From Isotricha intestinalis (taxonomy: Eukaryota; Ciliophora; Litostomatea; Vestibuliferida; Isotrichidae), in assembly GCA_023807065.1 (NCBI GenBank), contig JAJJLU010004285.1:1-15329 (forward strand): DNA of 15,329 bases, written 5' to 3'. Positions 1 through 8,918 of this stretch are shown piece after piece. The translations under genes and the position numbers were made by a program. The notes beneath the pieces were generated by a model that was given only the letters and a program-made list of their open reading frames with translations, had not been told where the DNA came from and did no database searches. How positions within the stretch are numbered: the stretch's first letter is position 1; each line of letters starts with the position of its first letter.

Positions 1-278
1 GAAGAATTAATTGAATTTGTTTCTGAAGAATTTAGTAATTTATATTTCACTACTTTTTCTTTAAATAAATAATTATAATATTCTTCAGGTGTGATGTGTA
101 TTTTTTTATTTTTTTCATTCACTAAATCATTAACTTTTATTTTTTTAATATAATCAATAATTATTTTAAAACTTGTATTTTTATCTGTTAAAAACACACA
201 ATCTAATATTTCGTTATATTTAGGAAATAAATTCCTTTTTAATGTTTTACTTTTGTTTTTATTTTTAAATAATTTTTT
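1..278 (-). CDS. Partial protein-coding gene of unknown function, running off the left edge
   Basis: On the minus strand one frame stays open from 278 to the window edge, about 92 codons, with no stop. That is very unlikely by chance at this base composition. The product is Lys/Asn/Ile-rich but mixed in character, with segments such as RNLFPKYNEILDCVF and HITPEEYYNYLFKEKVV, and codon use like the intact genes nearby. I recognise no domain. There is no ATG in this frame. A TAA lies in frame at 279-281, and an ATG at 286-288 sits one frame away across an A8 run. The true start is therefore either upstream through a short intron or at 288 with a one-base shift (frameshift or assembly error). The C-terminal part lies outside the window. 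Confidence 0.6.
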
Positions 279-1243
279 TTAAAATCATGGAAGAAAAACA
301 AGTTCATGTATAAATACTTTATTAATAATCATCAATTTCTTTGAATATTTGTATTTTTTTAAATTTGAATATTTCTTTGTCTAACATATTTGTAAATTAA
401 TTATAATTTTACAATTTTTATATTTTTAGACAAAATTTAAAACAATTTATTAAAAAATAAAATGAAAAATAGTTTTATGAATGAAAATGAGTTTTTGAAA
501 TTTAAAAAATGTTGATTGTATTTTATTTTTTGGTTAATAATATTAATTCAAATAAAAAGTTATTTTTCAACAACATAATAAAAATCTTTAACCAAAATTT
601 AATTTTAAGAAACAAACCAAAAATAATAAAAATAAAAAAATAAAACATTAATGTATAATAGTATTATATAATTCACAACTTTATTTCCATCCTATTTCAA
701 TGAAAATAAAATTAAATTCATAATTAATATTATTTTGATAATTAATATCTTTAATACAAATATTTCCCTCACATCATTTTAACCTTTGTGTTTTATTTTA
801 TCCAAATTTCAAATATAATTTTAACAAACACAGTGTTATATTTTTGGCTTTGTATTGAATTATTTTTTTTTAAAAATTTCCCAAAAAATATCTCATGATA
901 ATTTTATATTTTAACTTCTTTTGTTTCATATAGATTAACAATTTAAGTCTTTTGAAGATTCTAAAGTAATTTTTTTGTATTTTTATTTGTTTGTTTTTTT
1001 TTATTGTTATTTGGCTTTTTCACTTTTTTATTAATTGATATAAGGTTTTTTTTTGATTTTTTTTTTGAAGATAATAATTAAATTTAAATATAAATTTATT
1101 ATATTTTATTAAATATATTTATTTTTGTTTTTTTATTTTTTCAAAATTAAAATTTTAGGAATAAACATCCTAAGTAAATTGTTTTATTAATAAATTATTT
1201 ATATTAAATTTCAATTTTTTCTTCACATGAAACAAAAATTAAT
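279..1243. other. A+T-rich spacer
   Basis: About 960 bases without a supportable gene. It consists of homopolymer T and A runs with stops in all frames. A 17-codon ATG-initiated frame at 462-515 (+) reads plausibly but ends at TGA and has no support. An 11-base perfect palindrome at 827-837 (AACAC-A-GTGTT) is short enough to be chance. If the left-edge gene and the zinc-finger gene are both minus-strand, this stretch should hold the 3' region of the zinc-finger gene and the promoter of the left-edge gene. I see no motif that defines either. Confidence 0.6.
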
Positions 1244-2337
1244 TTATTTTTTTAAAGATTTATCAACATTTTCTTCATTTAAAGTTGACATTGATTTATT
1301 TACATTATTTTCATTTTCAGAGTTATATTTATAATTATTTTCCTTATCATTTTCTTTGTCTTTGTAAAATTTTTGAGATTCATTTTTTGATAAATGACAT
1401 CTATTACAAACCACTCTAAAAGCAAAATTTAAATTTTTACAACTTGAACAAATCCAATCTCCAGCTCTTTCTGTAAATGGTTTTCCTTTTTTTTTGGTTT
1501 TTAATTTATTAGTAAACATTAATATATTATTATTTTCATCAAATGGAATATTCATAAATTGATTTAAATAATTTGAACTATTTAATTGATTTTGATAAAT
1601 ATTACCTTGAACTATAAATTATATAAAATTAATTTACTTTCATAATTAAAATTATTATAGTTATAAAAAGGAAAATTAAATTTTCCAATATTTTGATTAT
1701 TATTGTTATTAATATTCTTATAATTATCATTATTATTATTACTATTATTTGTTTCATTATTATTTGTATTATTGTAATTTTTAGAAAATTCATTTTTATT
1801 AAAATTTAATTCATTAATATTACCAAAAGAACGAGGTCTAAACTTATTTCCATAATTTTTAAAATAATCATTATTAAAATAAGTTTCTTTTTCAATATAA
1901 TTATTACTCTTAGAAAAATCAACTAAGCTTGAATTTATTTCACTTAAATATTTATCAGATCCATCATAATAATAACATATAGGAGAAGACATTTTTCTAT
2001 CAAAGTTATTTAGATAAGGATATTTAGAATAAGAAATTGGAGTTAAATTTTCATTAATGATATTATCATTATTATTATCATTTTGACTTGAAGTTGAAGT
2101 TGAAGATTTTGCTTTTTCAATTTTATCTTCTTCTTTTTTTATTTTTGAAGAATATTTTGAATCAAAAGCTAAATTTTCTTCATCTTCATATTTTTTTATT
2201 TTTGTTTCATTTTCAATTTCATTATTATCTATAAATAATTTTCTTGATTTTAATTTTTTTGGTTTTTGGATTTGAACATTATCTTTTGTTAATTTAAATG
2301 AAGCTTTTTGATCTGTTTCTTTATATGTTTCTTTCAT
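1244..2337 (-). CDS. Asn-rich protein with one C-terminal RanBP2-type zinc finger (spliced, 2 exons)
   Basis: Two minus-strand frames join through a 26-nt GT-AG intron (1612-1637). Exon 1 is 2337-1638 and exon 2 is 1611-1244, giving 355 codons plus TAA. The joined frame crosses the junction without a stop, which supports one gene. The first ~230 residues are low-complexity: Lys/Glu-rich, a Ser/Thr run, then Asn runs. The only recognisable domain is a RanBP2-type zinc finger at about residues 285-305: GDWICSSC then NLNFAFRVVCNRC, with Trp286, Cys288, Cys291, Asn295, Cys302 and Cys305 at the canonical spacing (W-x-C-x2-C-x3-N-x6-C-x2-C). Fingers of this type bind single-stranded RNA or ubiquitin. 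The GDW...NF.FR...C.RC form resembles the RNA-binding subgroup, so an RNA-binding role is inferred. The tail is acidic and Asn-rich. Start chosen at the first ATG, with A+T spacer and stops upstream. Confidence 0.8.
1612..1637 (-). other. 26-nt spliceosomal mini-intron
   Basis: On the minus strand the exon ends after a Glu codon plus one base. A GTAAATTA donor follows, and a TTTATAG acceptor closes the intron 26 nt later, making it phase 1. Removing it fuses the 5' frame to the zinc-finger frame with no stop. Keeping it ends translation at the TAG formed by the acceptor itself, which would give a 241-residue protein without the zinc finger. The length is not a multiple of three and the intron contains a premature stop, so retained transcripts would be marked for decay. 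No pyrimidine tract or branch motif is visible in so short an intron. Confidence 0.8.
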
Positions 2338-3401
2338 TAAAAAATTATAATATATATATTATTTTCTTTATTTTCAAAGAATGAGATTTAATATATTGGG
2401 ATTAAGAGATAGTTTGAGATATAAAATTTATGTGTTATTAAAGAGATTTTTTTAATTTTACTGTTTTTCAAAAGGAAATAAAATTTCAAATAAGAAATTG
2501 AAAAAATTTTCATTAATTTTTAACTTATAAACATTTATATCATAATTTAATTTTATATTTGACATAAGAATTTAAGAAAATAAAAATTAAAAAATCTAAA
2601 AAACTATTAATATCTTTAATTTATAAAAAGTATTAAAAATTTCAATTTTTAAAAATCACCAAGTAATAAATTATAAATAAATAAACAATAAAAAAATAAA
2701 ATATTGTTTAACTTTTAAAAAAATGAATACTAAATTGTTAATATTTCTAATCATAATAATTAAATATATATAAATACTAAATGTATAAAACAACTAAAAA
2801 GGAAGAGTAAATTATATATAGATTAATTTATAATCATTTATTCGGAAATAATTTACATTTCTTTTATAAAAAATTTATAAGATAATGAAAACAATTATCA
2901 ATACTTTCAATTTATCTCTTTCGCTAATAATTATTTTAAATTTAGGATTCTCAATCAAGTAATACTCTTAAAAATGAGAATAAATTTATTATATTATTCA
3001 AATATCATAAATTCATATATAACTTTTCGTAAATGTAATAAATATGGTATTATTTATGTTTTAGTTAAAAAGATGATTCATAAAGTTAATAAAATATTAT
3101 TTAATAATAAACCTTATCAAAAATATTTTCTTTTTTTGAGGAGATAATTTTTAATCATTGATTTAATCCCATTTATCATTATAAAAGAACTATGTTGGAT
3201 TAAACTGGGGGTTATGCGACAAAAATTTCAGATAATTGATAATATTAAAGAAAAACTAATTTCCACTTAATATTATAAAACTATTATTTTTCTTTTTTAG
3301 AAGAATATTCTTTTTATTTATCATTATATAATTATATAATTTTATTTTATATAATATTTTATATTTCATTACTTTAAAAAATTTATTTATTAATTAATTA
3401 T
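2338..3401. other. A+T-rich intergenic region between divergent genes
   Basis: About 1.06 kb separates the start of the minus-strand zinc-finger gene from the start of the plus-strand coiled-coil gene, so it must hold both promoters. All frames are closed by stops. No repeat family is evident. The only compositional anomaly is the small G-containing inverted repeat listed separately (3162-3220). I cannot identify core promoter elements with confidence, because TATA-like strings occur everywhere at this base composition. Confidence 0.6.
3162..3220. other. Candidate structured element: 8-bp inverted repeat next to a G5 run
   Basis: TTTAATCC (3162-3169) pairs perfectly with GGATTAAA (3197-3204), leaving a 27-nt loop. 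Inside the loop, CAT (3170-3172) can pair with ATG (3192-3194). It is followed directly by CTGGGGGTTATGCGAC (3205-3220). G runs are otherwise almost absent from the spacers here. It could be part of a small noncoding RNA or a promoter element of the coiled-coil gene 180 bases downstream. It does not match a tRNA, a U snRNA or 5S rRNA by the motifs I checked. Confidence 0.25.
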
Positions 3402-5042
3402 ATGAATGATAAAAAGGAAAAAAAACTATATAAATCAGTTTCAGAAGTAAAATTACCCCTTCTTTCAACTAAAAATTGTTCTAATGAAAATACTTTTATG
3501 AATGAAATAACTGATGATTCTTCTTTTGCAATGAATCAAATTGATAGAATGTATAGATTAAATAATTTAAGAAAAATATATAAATTGAAACCTTGGGAAA
3601 GAATAAATAAAATAAACATTTTTCCAACTAATCATAAATCTAATCATATTATATTAACTAATTTAAAAAAAAAATCTACTAATTCTACTCCTAACATTAA
3701 AAATATAAATTGGGGTGAAAATAAATATTATAATAATAAAGAATTAAATAATGTTTTTGATGCTTTTCATATTTCTAAACATGTAAAAAATCAAGATGAA
3801 ATCAGAAAAAATTCAAAAGAAAAACATAATGATATAAATAATTTTTCAGAACAAAATAAAAAAAATTTTATTAATAATTTCTTATATTCAATGTTAAAAG
3901 ATGAAAGAAAAAAAATTGCAGATTTAGAAGCTGAGAAAATAGAAGCTTTAAATAATAAAATAAATGATTTTAATATAGATTTAGAATTATTTGATGAATT
4001 TAAAGAAAGAGTTAATGAATATACCAAAAAAAAAGAAGAAATATTAAATTTTCTATTTATAGAAAATAAAAAAATATATGATAATAAAAAAAAGATATCA
4101 CAAGAAAATGAAATTTTATTAGATTTAATAGAAAAGTTAATAAGACAAATAATCAATATGAAAAAATATGCAATTTTTACTCATAAGTTATTAGGAGGAA
4201 AATCACCTATTTTAAATTGTACTTTAGGAAATGGGATTTCTATTAAAAATAATAGAGAAAATGCTCTTGAAGAATATACTAATTTAATTTTAAGAGAATT
4301 AAATTCCTTAATTGAAAATAATAATGAATATAATAATGTTATTGAAAATATTTTAGATGATCCTGAAAGAATAATGAATATGCTTGAAATAATTGAATAT
4401 AATATTATTAAAACTTTAAATAAAAATGAAGAATATAAGATTGAAATGGAAAAAGATAAAATTTATTATGAAAATTTATTTAAAGGATTTAAAGATAAAA
4501 TTTATTATTTAGAAAAAGATTATCAAATATCAAAAAAAGAATATGATAAATTAAGATTTCAAATGATTGAATATAATGAAGAAAAAATTAAAAAAGATGA
4601 TTCTTATTATTATTCAAATTTATTTAATGAATTATATAAAGTTATAATACCAAATCAAAGTGAAAGAAAACTTTTAGATAAAAAAATAAATGAAGATATA
4701 TATAATTTAAATTCAGAATTAAAAAAAGTAGAAGATAATCTAAATAAATTAATAATAGAAATGGAGAATATGGAAAAAGAAGATCATAAACTATTTAAAT
4801 CAATAACAGAAGATTTAAAATTAGAATATAGATATGAAAAATACTTAGATGAAAAAGTAAAATATGAAAATCAAATGTTAAAAGAAAAAATCAGAATAAC
4901 TCAAAGAATGAATCAATATATATTAAAAGGAAGACATTTATATAATAATCAAATCCTTCCTCTTTATATTCTAAAAAATTTAAAGAAAAAAAATATTAAC
5001 AAAAAAAATGATGAAAATGATTTAGATTTCATCTTATATTAA
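3402..5042 (+). CDS. Coiled-coil protein, 546 aa, unknown function (possibly cytoskeletal or ciliary)
   Basis: Intronless frame from ATG to TAA. Residues 1-130 are basic and unstructured, with several Ser/Thr clusters and a KPWERINKINIFP segment. From about residue 160 the protein is almost entirely charged heptad-like helix (KDERKKIADLEAEKIEALNN and onward). It is interrupted around 255-275 by a hydrophobic, glycine-containing stretch, KKYAIFTHKLLGGKSPI, which is the most distinctive signature for a family search. A second long coiled coil spans about 280-510, and the tail is basic. This layout is common among axonemal and basal-body proteins (DUF4200-like families, for example), but I cannot assign a family from the sequence. 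No signal peptide or membrane segment is visible. The next gene starts 60 bases downstream on the same strand. A and T dominate the third codon position, as in its neighbours. Confidence 0.8.
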   Translation: MNDKKEKKLYKSVSEVKLPLLSTKNCSNENTFMNEITDDSSFAMNQIDRMYRLNNLRKIYKLKPWERINKINIFPTNHKSNHIILTNLKKKSTNSTPNIKNINWGENKYYNNKELNNVFDAFHISKHVKNQDEIRKNSKEKHNDINNFSEQNKKNFINNFLYSMLKDERKKIADLEAEKIEALNNKINDFNIDLELFDEFKERVNEYTKKKEEILNFLFIENKKIYDNKKKISQENEILLDLIEKLIRQIINMKKYAIFTHKLLGGKSPILNCTLGNGISIKNNRENALEEYTNLILRELNSLIENNNEYNNVIENILDDPERIMNMLEIIEYNIIKTLNKNEEYKIEMEKDKIYYENLFKGFKDKIYYLEKDYQISKKEYDKLRFQMIEYNEEKIKKDDSYYYSNLFNELYKVIIPNQSERKLLDKKINEDIYNLNSELKKVEDNLNKLIIEMENMEKEDHKLFKSITEDLKLEYRYEKYLDEKVKYENQMLKEKIRITQRMNQYILKGRHLYNNQILPLYILKNLKKKNINKKNDENDLDFILY

Positions 5043-5102
5043 AATGAACTTTTTTAATTATTTTTTTTTATATAAATTAAATGAATTTATTAAATTTATT
5101 AA

Positions 5103-6491
5103 ATGCTAAATTTCTTTAGTTATAAAGAAGAAGAAATTAATAAAAATGAAGAAAGAAAAATCCATTTTTGTAATAATAGAACAAATTATGAAGATATTAT
5201 GAACATATTTTTGCCAATTGAAAATGAGACAACTTGTGAAGATATTTTAAATAATGTAATATTTAGAGAAAATGCATTAAAATATTGTGGAAAAGATTTT
5301 GAAAAAAATTTTCATTTTATAATAATAGATATTAAAAATTATAATTTTGAATTAAAATTATCTAATAAAGCAAAACCAAAGAAAATACTAGGTTTAAATA
5401 ATGAATTAAAATTGTATTTTATTATAAATAAAGAAATAAAAATTGACAAAAATGATAATAATAAAGAAAAAAAAAAGAATAAAAAAGATATAGAAATAAC
5501 AAAAACAAATGAATTTTATGTTAAAAATATATCATTATATGTTTACAATAATGAAAAAAAAAAATTTATAAATAAATGTTCAGTATCGTTATCTTATGAA
5601 TTTTTAATAATCGATGAAATTAACCAATATATTCTGAAGGATTTTTATAAAGAGAAAAAAAACAACAATTCATTTGAAAATAATTTTAATTTTGAAAATA
5701 TAGAAAACCCAAATATATTGAAACTTATTTTATATGATTGTCATAACAATGGAAATTATATTTTGATTTTTAAAAATAATACTAAACAAAAAATTTTTGA
5801 TTCCTTTGTCCATTGGATTAATTTGTTAATAACTTCAAAAAAATATTTTGAATCATATAATCAAAAAATATCAGAATTAAATATAGATTTTAATATTCCA
5901 ATTCAAAACATTATAAATCAAATCAACAATAATAGTTTTAATTGTAATTTTTTTTTGTCAAAATTAAAATGGGCTAAAATTTTAGTAAATAATAAATTTA
6001 TATCTCAAATAGAAATACCCGAAATAATTTTATTAATATTAAATTACAAAGATTATGTTCAAAATAAAGATATAATGAATTCTTGGGGTTCAATCGAAAT
6101 AATTAAACAATATATAAATTCAATTAAAGAAGATAATGAATCAACAAAACTATTAAAATATAAATTTAAAGACATAACTGATTATATTAATAAAATTAAA
6201 TTTGAAATTTTTAATATTCAAATGAATTCAGAAATTAGTACAATTAATGATAAAATATTTACTAATGTTTTTAAAATTGATTTCTTTGATTATATTCTTT
6301 ATTCTTTTTTAAATGAAGATATCATAAATAAATTAAATAATAAATTAAAGGATATCGGTGTTAAAATTAATGGAAAATATATTAATGAAATGTCAATTGT
6401 TTTAAATAAAATTTTAGCAGAGGTGTTTTCCAATATTTATCATTATAAATCTTCAAGAAATTTTGTGATAATAGACAATGATTTTTTATAA
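5103..6491 (+). CDS. 462-aa protein with probable RA/ubiquitin-like and PH-like domains
   Basis: Intronless frame ending at TAA. About residues 25-110 read like a Ras-association or FERM-N ubiquitin-like fold: MNIFLPIENETTCEDILNNV, then a strand-rich stretch ending NNELKLYFIINKE. A Lys/Asn linker follows. Residues ~138-250 look like a PH domain: strands around YVKNISLYVYNNEKKKF and ILKLILYDCHNNGNYILIFK, then a C-terminal helix carrying the typical Trp in SFVHWINLLITSKKYF. The C-terminal half is predicted helical and has no motif I know. RA-PH proteins link small GTPases to membranes or actin in other eukaryotes, so that role is an inference from fold resemblance only. A 12-codon upstream frame (ATG at 5081, TAG at 5119) overlaps the chosen start out of frame and might damp translation. 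No upstream in-frame ATG competes. Confidence 0.75.
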   Translation: MLNFFSYKEEEINKNEERKIHFCNNRTNYEDIMNIFLPIENETTCEDILNNVIFRENALKYCGKDFEKNFHFIIIDIKNYNFELKLSNKAKPKKILGLNNELKLYFIINKEIKIDKNDNNKEKKKNKKDIEITKTNEFYVKNISLYVYNNEKKKFINKCSVSLSYEFLIIDEINQYILKDFYKEKKNNNSFENNFNFENIENPNILKLILYDCHNNGNYILIFKNNTKQKIFDSFVHWINLLITSKKYFESYNQKISELNIDFNIPIQNIINQINNNSFNCNFFLSKLKWAKILVNNKFISQIEIPEIILLILNYKDYVQNKDIMNSWGSIEIIKQYINSIKEDNESTKLLKYKFKDITDYINKIKFEIFNIQMNSEISTINDKIFTNVFKIDFFDYILYSFLNEDIINKLNNKLKDIGVKINGKYINEMSIVLNKILAEVFSNIYHYKSSRNFVIIDNDFL

Positions 6492-6539
6492 ATAAAAAAA
6501 TTACTTAATATTTTTTTATTATAATTCTATTTTTTTTTG

Positions 6540-6567
6540 AATGTAAAAAAGAAGTTTATTTTACATT
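6540..6567. terminator. Perfect 9-bp inverted repeat between convergent genes
   Basis: AATGTAAAA (6540-6548) and TTTTACATT (6559-6567) are exact reverse complements around a 10-nt loop. It sits in the 128-bp gap between the stop codons of two convergent genes (6491 and 6620), so the hairpin would lie in both 3' untranslated regions. A shared 3'-processing or stability element is plausible, but inverted repeats are easy to form in such A+T-rich DNA. Confidence 0.3.
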
Positions 6568-6619
6568 TTTAAAAAATTAAAAAAATCTTTTATTCTTATT
6601 TACATTATAATTTATTCAT

Positions 6620-7951
6620 TTAATCGATAAAATTTATTTTTTCCAAAATATCAGGTCTTGAAGATTTAATAATATTTAAATAATCTTTAGGCAAATCAAT
6701 TTTAGGAGGATTATTAATATTAAATAATATTGGTAACTTTTTTTTATCTTCCATTTTATTTATATTTTTTTCTAAATGAGCAGTTAATTCAATTTTTCCT
6801 TGAAATTTAGCAAAAGATAAATCACATTCTTTATGAGATTTATAACAATTCCATTTTCTAGATTTAAATGAATGATAAAAATAAATTATGTGTAATGGAT
6901 CTATAAAATTAATAAATGAATAACCTAAATTACAGTTATTTTCTGGATCTAATGGTAAATAAAAAAAATCATATTTTCCTTTGCAGACATAATCAATTTC
7001 ATTTAATAAATCATCTGTAGAATATTTATTTGGAATATGTCTTATCATTATTGTTGTTCTTTTTTCATTTCCTTTTATTATTTGTTCTAAATTTATTGTA
7101 AATAAAGTTTGTTCAAATTTATCTTTGAATTTTTTCTTATTTGTATTTTTCCTACTTTCTTCTTCATTATGATTTATATTATTATTATTATATGTAAAAG
7201 CATTTTGTGGAAACATATAAGAAAAATAATAATAATTATTAAATTGAGGATAATATATAAAATTCTGAGTATTAGTATTGATATTATTATTATTAGATGT
7301 ATTATTTCTTTGATTATTATTATTATTTTCATTATAATTAATAGTATTATTATTTACCATTGTAAAATTTGCTTTAGGAATAAAATTTCTTTTCTCATAT
7401 GAAGGATAAATATAATTTGATTTCATTTCATCCATTTTACTTAAATTACTTAAATTATTAGTTTTACATTCTTGAAAATGTAATTGATTAATTTTTTCTA
7501 TTTCATTGGGAACTTCATCAAAATTTTGTTCATTTAAATTATTATTTTTTAACTTTTCATCATTATTCAAATTAGAAATTATAGTATCTTTAATATTTAT
7601 TGTTTCAATTTTTGATTTGAGTAAATTATTTTCATTTATTTTTTTCTTAATAGAATCATCTTTAATATTTTTTTCATTGTTTGAACTTAAATCTAAGGAA
7701 ATTTTTTTATTTGAATTATCTTGATTAGATAAATTTATACTATTATTATTTAATGAACTATTTGTTATACTTAATCCACTTATATTTCCTCCTTGTTGAA
7801 TTATTTGAAATATTTCTTTGTTTAATTCCCTAAAATCTCCACTTCCATTTGAAAATTTTGTTGCATTTAAATTTGAATTATTAGTCTTTTTGTCTTCTAA
7901 ATTTGCATTTTTTTTATTATCATTATTCTTTTCATTATTGTTTTCCTTCAT
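6620..7951 (-). CDS. Mei2-like RNA-binding protein (C-terminal Mei2-type RRM)
   Basis: 443-aa intronless frame. Residues 1-290 are low-complexity Asn/Lys/Ser-rich sequence with Tyr/Phe-Asn stretches. Residues ~298-395 form the Mei2-type RRM (the RRM_2 family). RTTIMIRHIPNKYSTDDLL corresponds to the RNP2 strand and helix. YDFFYLPLDPENNCNLGYSF is the diagnostic YDF-YLP-D-x-N-x-CN-x-GY-FIN block. SRKWNCYKS, SFAKFQGKIELTAHLEKN and the post-RRM EDKKKLPILF also follow the family pattern. This is the RRM that in fission yeast Mei2 binds meiRNA, and Mei2-like proteins of plants, fungi and protists keep it at the C-terminus. The usual two N-terminal RRMs are absent, as in many short protist members. 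Expected role is RNA binding in post-transcriptional control; any link to meiosis here is only inferred. The start is the first ATG, with spacer upstream. Confidence 0.93.
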   Translation of the reverse strand: MKENNNEKNNDNKKNANLEDKKTNNSNLNATKFSNGSGDFRELNKEIFQIIQQGGNISGLSITNSSLNNNSINLSNQDNSNKKISLDLSSNNEKNIKDDSIKKKINENNLLKSKIETINIKDTIISNLNNDEKLKNNNLNEQNFDEVPNEIEKINQLHFQECKTNNLSNLSKMDEMKSNYIYPSYEKRNFIPKANFTMVNNNTINYNENNNNNQRNNTSNNNNINTNTQNFIYYPQFNNYYYFSYMFPQNAFTYNNNNINHNEEESRKNTNKKKFKDKFEQTLFTINLEQIIKGNEKRTTIMIRHIPNKYSTDDLLNEIDYVCKGKYDFFYLPLDPENNCNLGYSFINFIDPLHIIYFYHSFKSRKWNCYKSHKECDLSFAKFQGKIELTAHLEKNINKMEDKKKLPILFNINNPPKIDLPKDYLNIIKSSRPDILEKINFID

Positions 7952-8918
7952 GATGAAAATTTTTGATTTTAAATAATTGATTAATATTTTGAAATAAATA
8001 AATAAATAAAATTCGAAAAATATTTAATTTATAATTTTATCAATCAAATAATATATTTACAAATAAAAAGTATATTATATAAATAAAAAATTATTAATTT
8101 CTCTATAAAAATCGAATGTTCTTTCAGTTATATATAATTTTTTTCAAGAAATTAACTAATATAATTAAATTATTATGTATTTTGAAATAAATAACATTAA
8201 TTAAACAATTTGAAAATAACTTTATTTTTTTATTCTATTCAATATAATTTGAAAATATTCCATTATTTATTTTTATAGAGTTTTTTTCAATTTGACTAAT
8301 AGTTCTCTTTTAATCAAATAATGTCAGTAAATAATCATATCAACAAAAAATATATCAATAATTTCTTTTTTTGAACCTTTTTTCCAAATTTTTGAGCAAA
8401 TAATTTTTATTTCGATCTTTATTAACTTTATCAAAATTTATTTTAACAATCTCAATAGAGGCTAAATTAGGATTAACATTTTTCTTTTTACCTTTATAAT
8501 AGATGATTTATAAAAATTATTTATTATAGAATCTAAAATAGTGATTATTGCACTTTATTTATATATTTTATTCTAATATCTTTATTATTTTTTTACTTTT
8601 CATTTTTTGTTCTTTGAGGAATTACTTTATTCATTGAAAAATAATGATTCATCTATATTTATTCTATTATATTATTTTTTTTCTTTTCATTTTTTTTGAA
8701 TATTAATTCTTTAAAAATTTAATTTAATTCTTTTGATGTAAAAAAGAAATTTTATTTTGCTCACTTGTTTCATGAAAATTAAAAAAAGAAAAGAAAAAAA
8801 TTATTGGAATTATTGTCCTTGAAAAAGAAAAAATATATATAGATTAATTTACATCTATAATAAAATAAAGTATTTTAAAAAAAATTTATTCTTCATTCAA
8901 GGATTTTTTATGTCTTAA
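7952..8918. other. A+T-rich spacer between two minus-strand genes
   Basis: About 970 bases with stops in every frame and no gene that I can support. Upstream of the Mei2-like gene is a short (AAAT)n microsatellite around 7993-8010. Toward the 3' side of the Cys-cluster gene, TATAGAT (8838-8844) and ATCTATA (8853-8859) form a 7-bp inverted repeat about 60 bases beyond that gene's stop. A string at 8736-8759 (starting ATGTAAAAAAGAA) closely resembles the hairpin region at 6541, also downstream of a minus-strand stop. Either could be a 3'-end signal, but base composition makes chance matches common. Confidence 0.5.

Noticed and set aside
462..515. 17-codon ATG frame with gene-like codons
   Set aside because: Too short and ended by TGA. 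Reading through TGA gives a hydrophobic stretch, but nothing else supports it.
2813..2830. 18-nt exact repeat with 8834-8851 (TATATATAGATTAATTTA)
   Set aside because: Given the base composition and window length, about one such match is expected by chance.
3205..3220. tRNA or telomerase RNA gene
   Set aside because: No cloverleaf or B-box fits on either strand, and there is no repeated telomere-type template or pairing 5' arm within the expected distance.
3791..4156. 121-codon minus-strand open frame
   Set aside because: Antisense to the middle of the coiled-coil gene. It encodes a Ser/Phe/Leu-rich mirror of Lys/Glu/Asn codons and has no independent coding features.
5043..5102. Intron joining the coiled-coil and RA/PH-like genes
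   Set aside because: The 60-bp gap contains no GT donor or AG acceptor pair that would fuse the frames; each has its own ATG and stop.
7109..7724. Two plus-strand open frames (97 and 72 codons)
   Set aside because: Both are antisense to the Mei2-like gene's Asn-rich region. Their Ile/Phe-rich products are the expected shadow of AAT and AAA codons.
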